The notes beneath the pieces were generated by a model, which saw nothing but the letters and a program-made list of their open reading frames with translations, was not told the origin of the DNA and searched no databases. DNA of 26,123 nt from SZUA-451 sp034721895 (GTDB lineage Bacteria > Campylobacterota > Campylobacteria > Campylobacterales > Sulfurovaceae), in assembly GCA_034721895.1 (NCBI GenBank), contig JAYEND010000035.1:1-26123 (forward strand). The letters are read 5' to 3'. A program made the position numbers and the translations under genes. Within the stretch, counting starts at the first letter, position 1. Each line of letters begins with the position of its first letter. This document shows, one piece after another, positions 20,917-26,123 of this stretch.

Positions 20917-21486
20917 ATGGTTCTGATGATCGATAACTATGACAGTTTTACCTATAATGTTGTGCAATACTGCAAAGAACTGGGTGCAGACCTCAGGGTG
21001 ATACGAAATGATGAAATGAACATTGATGAGATCAAAGCACTCAATCCCGAGAAGATCATTCTCTCTCCCGGACCTGCTACGCCTGATGATGCAGGGGTGA
21101 CACTGGATGTGATCCGGGAATTTGCGGACACAACACCGATTTTCGGAATCTGCCTGGGACATCAGAGTATTGCACAGGCCTTTGGTGCTGAAGTAGTACG
21201 TGCCAGCCATATGATGCATGGTAAAACATCACAGGTGGAGGTTGATCGTGAGACACCGATCTTTAGAGAGATTCCTGCGGAATTCAGGGCAACACGCTAC
21301 CATTCACTGATCGTCAGCAAAGAGAATCTTCCGGAACATATTATTCCGACAGCCCACAGTAAAGACGATCAGGAGATCATGGCGTTGCAGATCAAAGGTA
21401 AACCGATCTATGGGGTGCAGTTCCATCCCGAGTCCATCATGAGCGAGTATGGTCATGAGATGCTGGACAATTTTCTAAAACTCTAA
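20917..21486 (+). CDS. Glutamine amidotransferase subunit, anthranilate/aminodeoxychorismate synthase component II
   Basis: A 189-residue class I glutamine amidotransferase of the TrpG/PabA group, supplying ammonia from glutamine to chorismate-using partners for tryptophan or folate synthesis. It starts with IDNYDSFTYNVVQY. It has the oxyanion motif SPGPATPDDAG, nucleophile Cys79 in GICLGHQ, and the His170/Glu172 pair in VQFHPES. It is not in a trp operon: no trpE or pabB lies beside it. A PabA or dual-use role is therefore as likely as TrpG, and I leave the symbol open. The start is supported by gaag before ATG. The next gene begins 7 bases downstream, so the two are probably co-transcribed. 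Confidence 0.93.
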   Translation: MVLMIDNYDSFTYNVVQYCKELGADLRVIRNDEMNIDEIKALNPEKIILSPGPATPDDAGVTLDVIREFADTTPIFGICLGHQSIAQAFGAEVVRASHMMHGKTSQVEVDRETPIFREIPAEFRATRYHSLIVSKENLPEHIIPTAHSKDDQEIMALQIKGKPIYGVQFHPESIMSEYGHEMLDNFLKL

Positions 21487-21493
21487 GGTTTCA

Positions 21494-22609
21494 ATGTCCA
21501 GAAAGTATTTTTACCCATTTCTTTTTCTTTATAGTATAGCAGTGATCTATCTTGCGTGGACGACACCGATCAGTCCGCATGAAGCGAAGATTTTTTATAC
21601 AGGCGACGGGCTTGTCTCTCTTTTGATGCAGGGCGGTAAAGAACTTTTTGGCGAAATGTTCTCCAGCAGTTTTATCTCTATTCGAATCTTTTTTCTTCTC
21701 ATTGGATTTGTATCCATTTTTCTCTATTATCGAATGACATGGATCTATCTGAAAAACGAAAATGACCGCCACTTGGCCACGGCAGTCTATATGCTGCTGC
21801 CGGGCATGATCACCGCTCTGGTGTTAGCCAATATTTCTATACTGGTGATACCGCTGGTGCTTCTTTTTCTCTTGGCCTATGACAAAAAGTGGGTTTGGGC
21901 ACAAGCTTTTTTGATGCTGCTTTTGTTTGTGATCCATGATGCATCGGTGATCTTCTTTATTTCAATTTTTATTTATGCTATCTTTAAGAGAGAATTGATT
22001 GTCGGATTGATTTCCGGATTCTTCCTGCTTTTAACGATCGTGATTGACAGCGGTGTTGAGATCGGAGGAAGGCCTTCGGGTCACTTTGCAGATATTTTCG
22101 GACTCTATGCAGCGCTCTTTTCTCCTTTGCTCTTTGTCTACTTTTTCTATACACTCTACCGCATATTGCTCCGCGAAGAGAAAAACATACTTTGGTATAT
22201 CTCCTTTATAGCACTGATCGTATCATTGATACTCTCTATCCGACAGCGTGTTTCTATTACAGACTTTGCTCCCTATGTGGTTATCAGTGTGGTCTTGATG
22301 CTGGATATTTTCAATCGAAGTGTTTATGTCCGCCTGCCCGAATATCAGAAACGATACAAACAGGGATTTATGGTTGTTATGGCTGTATTGGTCATCACTG
22401 CTTTAACTATCGTGTTCCATCAGGCATTCTTTCCAGCTATGAAAGATCCCCGGGATCATTTTGCCTATAAATTATATCAACCTTATTGGCTGGCGCAAAA
22501 ACTTAAAAATCAAAATATAAACTGTTACGATACTTCTGATCGCAAAATGCAATATCAACTTCGATTCTATGGGGTTAAGGGCTGTTTGGAAGAGGGTGAA
22601 GAGCAGTAG
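21494..22609 (+). CDS. Polytopic membrane protein, possible GT-C/ArnT-like glycosyltransferase
   Basis: A 371-residue protein with about nine hydrophobic segments (near 6-24, 62-80, 97-130, 135-155, 162-187, 203-225, 234-252, 262-284 and 298-318) and a short soluble C-terminus holding two cysteines. After the first segment comes TTPISPHEAKIFYTGDG, an acidic loop placed as in GT-C enzymes of the ArnT/GT39 type, which use lipid-linked sugars at the periplasmic face. That similarity is weak and the protein is shorter than typical family members, so the function stays uncertain. It starts seven bases after the amidotransferase gene with a modest taagg ribosome site. Confidence 0.68.
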   Translation: MSRKYFYPFLFLYSIAVIYLAWTTPISPHEAKIFYTGDGLVSLLMQGGKELFGEMFSSSFISIRIFFLLIGFVSIFLYYRMTWIYLKNENDRHLATAVYMLLPGMITALVLANISILVIPLVLLFLLAYDKKWVWAQAFLMLLLFVIHDASVIFFISIFIYAIFKRELIVGLISGFFLLLTIVIDSGVEIGGRPSGHFADIFGLYAALFSPLLFVYFFYTLYRILLREEKNILWYISFIALIVSLILSIRQRVSITDFAPYVVISVVLMLDIFNRSVYVRLPEYQKRYKQGFMVVMAVLVITALTIVFHQAFFPAMKDPRDHFAYKLYQPYWLAQKLKNQNINCYDTSDRKMQYQLRFYGVKGCLEEGEEQ

Positions 22610-22705
22610 AATAGCGCTATTTGACTGTTTCCAAAATACACAATTTTTTACATTATTAGACTATTATCTATTGCTTATACTAAAGTTCAAACTTTCTAAT
22701 GTTAA

Positions 22706-22711
22706 GATAAT
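22706..22711 (+). promoter_or_regulatory. Possible -10 box of aclBA
   Basis: GATAAT lies 29 bases before the aclB ATG in a 131-base AT-rich spacer. No convincing -35 was found at the usual distance. A TATACT at 22676-22681 is an alternative. The leader holds the ggag ribosome site. Confidence 0.35.
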
Positions 22712-22740
22712 GAGAACTCATCAAATTAAAGGAGAACTCG

Positions 22741-24078
22741 ATGGCTCAAAAGGCGATTAGAGAATATGACGCAAAGTCGATTTTGGCTAAACATTGGGAT
22801 AAGTATTTCCCGGATTTTAACTATGCTTATGAAACGGTAATGGTTCAAAATGGAGCAGAATTAGAAGAAGCTGCCAAGGCAAATGCCTGGCTAAATGATA
22901 AGATGTTGGTTGCAAAACCTGATATGCTTTTTGGTAAAAGAGGTAAAAATGACTTGGTACTCTTCAGGGACGCCAAGCCGGGTGATGTTACTTTGGCGAA
23001 GGCCACTTCATGGATTGATGAGAAATCAAGCTCTGAGCAATCAGTCTATTTTTCATTCGATGGTGATACACCGACAGGCGAAGCAAAAGTTGATATGTTG
23101 ACTCACTTTTTAGTTGAGCCATTCATGCCGCATACACAGGAAGAGGAGTATTATATCTCTGCAACTTGTGTGGGCGATGAAGACATGCTCTATATGTCTG
23201 CTGAAGGCGGAATGGAAGTTGAAGAGGGTTGGGACGAGAAAGTAACTGAAGTTGCTTTCAAAATCACTGACACTGAAGAAGAGATCGCTGAAAAAATCAG
23301 AGCCAATGTGCCTGCAGATGTAGCAGACAAAGATAAGGAGGCATTTGCTAACTTTGCTATTGGTTTCTTTAGAGCATACAGAGAATTAAATTTTGCTTAT
23401 CTTGAAATTAACCCATTTGTTATGCAGGGCAACACGATCGAACTTCTCGATATGGTCGCGAAACTTGATGACACTGCCGGATTTATGATGGTAGATGAGT
23501 GGGGCGATGTTGAGTACCCAACGGCATTTGGAATGGAAGAAAAGTCACCGGAAGAAGAAGCAGTTGAGCTTGCAGATAGTAAAACAGGCGCTTCACTTAA
23601 GCTTACGCTTCTTAAGCCTAAAGCTAGAATCTGGACAATGGTTGCCGGTGGTGGTGCGTCAGTTGTTTATGCAGATACGATTGCTGATCTTGCTGGTATC
23701 GATGATCTTGCAAACTACGGCGAGTACTCTGGTGGTCCAACGACGGGTGAGACGAAGTTCTACGCTGAGACACTAATTGATCTTATGACAAGAGAGAAAG
23801 ATCCTGAGGGCAGAGACAAGATCCTTATTATTGGTGGTGCGATCGCAAACTTTACGGATGTTGCCAAGACATTTACAGGTATTATACAGGCATTTGAAGA
23901 GTATGCAGACAAGATGAAAGATGTAGGTGTCAAGATCTACGTCAGGCGTGGTGGACCAAACTATGAGAAAGGTCTAAAAGATATCAAAGAGGCTGCAGAC
24001 AGACTGGGACTTTGGATTGATGTATATGGACCGGAGACACACGTTACGGATATCGTAAGAATGGCAGTAGAGGCTTAA
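22741..24078 (+). CDS. aclB: ATP-citrate lyase, small (beta) subunit
   Basis: A 445-residue subunit corresponding to the N-terminal half of animal ATP-citrate lyase. It starts MAQKAIREYDAKSILAKHWD and has the ATP-grasp/succinyl-CoA synthetase beta-like fold (LVAKPDMLFGKRGK, YLEINPFVM). A citrate-binding part toward the end contains TMVAGGGASVVYADTIADLA and GEYSGGPTTGETKFYAETL. With AclA it cleaves citrate with ATP and CoA to acetyl-CoA and oxaloacetate, which runs the TCA cycle reductively for CO2 fixation in autotrophic Campylobacterota. Strong ribosome site (aaaggagaactcg ATG). aclA follows 9 bases later. This is the clearest lifestyle marker in the window. Confidence 0.95.
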   Translation: MAQKAIREYDAKSILAKHWDKYFPDFNYAYETVMVQNGAELEEAAKANAWLNDKMLVAKPDMLFGKRGKNDLVLFRDAKPGDVTLAKATSWIDEKSSSEQSVYFSFDGDTPTGEAKVDMLTHFLVEPFMPHTQEEEYYISATCVGDEDMLYMSAEGGMEVEEGWDEKVTEVAFKITDTEEEIAEKIRANVPADVADKDKEAFANFAIGFFRAYRELNFAYLEINPFVMQGNTIELLDMVAKLDDTAGFMMVDEWGDVEYPTAFGMEEKSPEEEAVELADSKTGASLKLTLLKPKARIWTMVAGGGASVVYADTIADLAGIDDLANYGEYSGGPTTGETKFYAETLIDLMTREKDPEGRDKILIIGGAIANFTDVAKTFTGIIQAFEEYADKMKDVGVKIYVRRGGPNYEKGLKDIKEAADRLGLWIDVYGPETHVTDIVRMAVEA

Positions 24079-24087
24079 GGAGAGAAG

Positions 24088-25890
24088 ATGGCACAATTAT
24101 TTACTAGAGATACACAAGCAATTTTTTGGAATAACAATAAATCAGCAATCCAAAGAATGTTGGATTATGACTATACTATCAAAAGAGATACACCATCGGT
24201 AGCAGCAATAGTTGCTCCTACAAGCAATAACAAATTTGATAAATTCTTTTGGGGTACTGATGAGATCATGATCCCACTTTACAAAAGTACAGCAGAAGCA
24301 AAAGCAGCGCAGCCACAGGCTGATGTACTTCTTAACTTCGCATCATTCAGAACAGCATACGATGTGACGATGGAAGCACTTGATATTGGTGGATTCAGTA
24401 CGATTATGATCACAGCTGAAGGTATCCCTGAGAGACTTGCCCGTGGTATGAATCAAGCTGCACGTGAGGCAGGTGTTACAGTGATCGGGCCGGCAACGGT
24501 TGGTGGTATCGTTCCTGGTGCATTCAAGATTGCAAATGTTGGTGGTACGATTGATAATATTATCAACTCTAAACTCCAAAGAGCAGGCTCATGCGGTCTT
24601 GTAACAAGATCAGGCGGTCTTTTCAATGAGCTTTCAAATATCATTGCGATCAATGCTGATGGTATTGCAGAGGGTGTAGCGATCGGTGGAGATAGATTTG
24701 TTGGTTCAGTCTTTATTGACAACCTCCTTAGAATGGAAGAGAACCCGGATGTAAAGTATATGATCCTTCTTGGTGAAGTTGGTGGTACGGAAGAGTATAA
24801 AGTTATCGAAGCCATCAAAGAGGGTAAGATTACTAAGCCGATCATCGCTTGGTGTATCGGTACGATCGCCAAGTATTATGACAGCGGTGTTCAGTTTGGA
24901 CATGCAGGTGCATCTGCAAATGCAGAATCAGAAACAGCCGAGTTCAAAAACAGAGCTATGGCTGAAGCGGGCATTCATGTACCGGCAACATTCAATGATC
25001 TTCCGGCAACGATCAAATCGGTATTTGATTCTCTGAATCTTGCTCCGATTCCAGAGCCTGAGATCAATATCATTCCAAAAGCAAGAAGAAGCAAACAGTT
25101 TATCTGTACTATCTCGGACGATAGAGGCGAAGAGGCAACTTATGCCGGATTCCCTATCTCTTCTGTGGCGACTCCGGATACCGGTAAAGGTATCGGTGAT
25201 GTGATTGCTCTGCTATGGTTCAAAAAACAGTATCCAAAATGGGCTACAGATTTCATTGAAACTGTGATCAAAACTGTTGCTGACCATGGCCCGGCGGTTT
25301 CTGGTGCACACAATGCCAAAGTCACAGCCAGAGCAGGCAAGTCAGTGGTTGAAGCATTGGTGACAGGTCTTCTTACGATCGGTCCACGTTTTGGTGGTGC
25401 TATTGATGGTGCCGCGAAGTACTTCAAATATGCAGACGATAATGATCTTGATCCCAAAGCGTTCTTGAAGTATATGAAGGGTCAGGGTGTTCCAATTCCG
25501 GGAATCGGCCATCGCATCAAGTCTCTCAAGAACCCGGATCTGCGTGTAACGGGCCTTATGAACTTTGCTGCAGAGAACTTCCCAAGTACACCACTTCTTG
25601 ACTACGCAAGAACAGTAGAAGCATTGACAACATCCAAGAAAGAGAATCTAATTCTCAATGTTGACGGTACAATTGGTATTCTTATGGTTGATATGTGGAG
25701 AGCATTGGGCTACTCCGAAGAAGAGATCAATGAGTTTATTGAGTCAGGTACCCTTAACGCATTCTTTATCGTTGGTAGATCAATCGGATTTATCGGGCAT
25801 GTGCTTGATGAGAAAAGATTGGCTATGCCTATGTATCGCCATCCAATGGATGATATTCTTTATGATGTGCAGGTTGCTGAAGAGATCTAA
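24088..25890 (+). CDS. aclA: ATP-citrate lyase, large (alpha) subunit
   Basis: A 600-residue subunit corresponding to the C-terminal half of animal ATP-citrate lyase. The first part is succinyl-CoA synthetase alpha-like, with a CoA-binding domain and the phosphorylated histidine His272 in GVQFGHAGASAN. The second part is a citrate synthase-like domain (from ~340), with VSGAHNAKVTARAGKS and the GIGHRIKSLKNPDLRV motif typical of the citryl-CoA lyase site. Length matches green-sulfur and Campylobacterota AclA (~600). It forms an operon with aclB (taaggagag ribosome site in the nine-base gap), and the gene is followed by a strong terminator. Confidence 0.95.
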   Translation: MAQLFTRDTQAIFWNNNKSAIQRMLDYDYTIKRDTPSVAAIVAPTSNNKFDKFFWGTDEIMIPLYKSTAEAKAAQPQADVLLNFASFRTAYDVTMEALDIGGFSTIMITAEGIPERLARGMNQAAREAGVTVIGPATVGGIVPGAFKIANVGGTIDNIINSKLQRAGSCGLVTRSGGLFNELSNIIAINADGIAEGVAIGGDRFVGSVFIDNLLRMEENPDVKYMILLGEVGGTEEYKVIEAIKEGKITKPIIAWCIGTIAKYYDSGVQFGHAGASANAESETAEFKNRAMAEAGIHVPATFNDLPATIKSVFDSLNLAPIPEPEINIIPKARRSKQFICTISDDRGEEATYAGFPISSVATPDTGKGIGDVIALLWFKKQYPKWATDFIETVIKTVADHGPAVSGAHNAKVTARAGKSVVEALVTGLLTIGPRFGGAIDGAAKYFKYADDNDLDPKAFLKYMKGQGVPIPGIGHRIKSLKNPDLRVTGLMNFAAENFPSTPLLDYARTVEALTTSKKENLILNVDGTIGILMVDMWRALGYSEEEINEFIESGTLNAFFIVGRSIGFIGHVLDEKRLAMPMYRHPMDDILYDVQVAEEI

Positions 25891-25920
25891 GTTTTTTTAG
25901 ACTCTCGTATCCGCATGTCT

Positions 25921-25957
25921 ATGGTTACGGCTCCGTGAGTGCCGTAACCATCTTTTT
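25921..25957 (+). terminator. Rho-independent terminator of aclBA
   Basis: A perfect 11-bp stem (ATGGTTACGGC / GCCGTAACCAT) with a nine-base loop, followed directly by CTTTTTAT. It stands 30 bases after the aclA stop. Form and position are textbook. Confidence 0.92.
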
Positions 25958-26037
25958 ATAAGATTCCTATATATAGTGTTAGTGAAACTACAAATTTCAA
26001 TAAATTCCACTAAAATTTAAAAAACTCCCAAAATCCC

Positions 26038-26066
26038 TTGACAAATAAAGTTTTCGGTGCTATAAT
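26038..26066 (+). promoter_or_regulatory. Consensus sigma-70 promoter for the next transcript
   Basis: TTGACA at 26038-26043, a 17-base spacer, and TATAAT at 26061-26066 match both consensus hexamers exactly. Such promoters are rare in Campylobacterota, where the -35 is usually unrecognisable, and usually serve rRNA, tRNA or highly expressed protein genes. The start point would be near 26073. Confidence 0.9.
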
Positions 26067-26109
26067 ACGCGTCCACAAACACAGAGACCTAGCGTTTAGG
26101 GATCGTAAA

Positions 26110-26123
26110 ATGGGTTTGTCTAA
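26110..26123 (+). CDS. Possible start of the next gene (cut by the window edge)
   Basis: An ATG at 26110, preceded by aggga seven bases upstream and about 37 bases from the expected transcription start, opens a frame reading M-G-L-S before the window ends. This is too short to identify, and the transcript could equally be a stable RNA. Confidence 0.3.

Overview
The window reads as a free-living, chemolithoautotrophic member of the Campylobacterota (epsilonproteobacteria), most likely Sulfurovum-like or a close relative. Three things point there. First, an aclB-aclA pair encodes two-subunit ATP-citrate lyase, the key enzyme of the reductive TCA cycle in this phylum. Second, the block pgpA / Sat-like / HP1021-type orphan response regulator / fused ispDF is a Campylobacterota gene order (Helicobacter HP1020-HP1021, Campylobacter Cj1607-Cj1610 region). 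Third, ThiC is of the short type. The genus is inference; I could not run a search.

Layout. 1-740: end of a LysM protein and a DUF937 protein. 836-5500: an envelope-oriented accessory stretch with two predicted lysozyme inhibitors of unusual two-domain build (LprI-N + MliC, and LprI-N + PliI), an NlpC/P60 peptidase directly behind the second inhibitor, a small lipoprotein, dodecin, a decayed DUF805 gene, a HicAB toxin-antitoxin pair, a small secreted protein and a monoheme cytochrome c. 5500-6770: AT-rich, with gene debris and an adenylate kinase-like protein lacking key AMP-site arginines. 6772-10925: malic enzyme, then a translationally coupled membrane protein/GTPase pair (DUF2868/DUF3482). 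10930-11040: a palindromic repeat element that supplies the stop codon of pgpA. 11038-14712: the leftward operon ispDF - response regulator - Sat-like - pgpA. 14924-17554: thiC and mrp. 17600-18480: a minus-strand transcription unit with TWO tandem cyclic-di-GMP-I (GEMM-I) riboswitch aptamers ahead of a small secreted acidic-repeat protein. 18512-20338: a divergent TPR-coiled coil-SPOR protein. 20359-22609: a phosphoribosyltransferase, a TrpG/PabA amidotransferase and a polytopic membrane protein. 22741-25890: aclBA with a strong terminator. The window ends in a near-perfect sigma-70 promoter for the next gene.

How it fits together. Housekeeping carbon metabolism (ATP-citrate lyase, malic enzyme), isoprenoid, thiamine and phospholipid genes surround two accessory themes. 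One is protection and handling of peptidoglycan (lysozyme inhibitors against c-type and i-type lysozymes, NlpC/P60, LysM, SPOR). The other is surface or lifestyle regulation (tandem c-di-GMP riboswitches driving a small exported protein, next to a TPR-SPOR envelope protein). The i-type inhibitor suggests exposure to invertebrate lysozyme, which would suit a bacterium living on or near marine animals. That ecological reading is inference.

No rRNA, tRNA or CRISPR array and no intact insertion sequence was seen.
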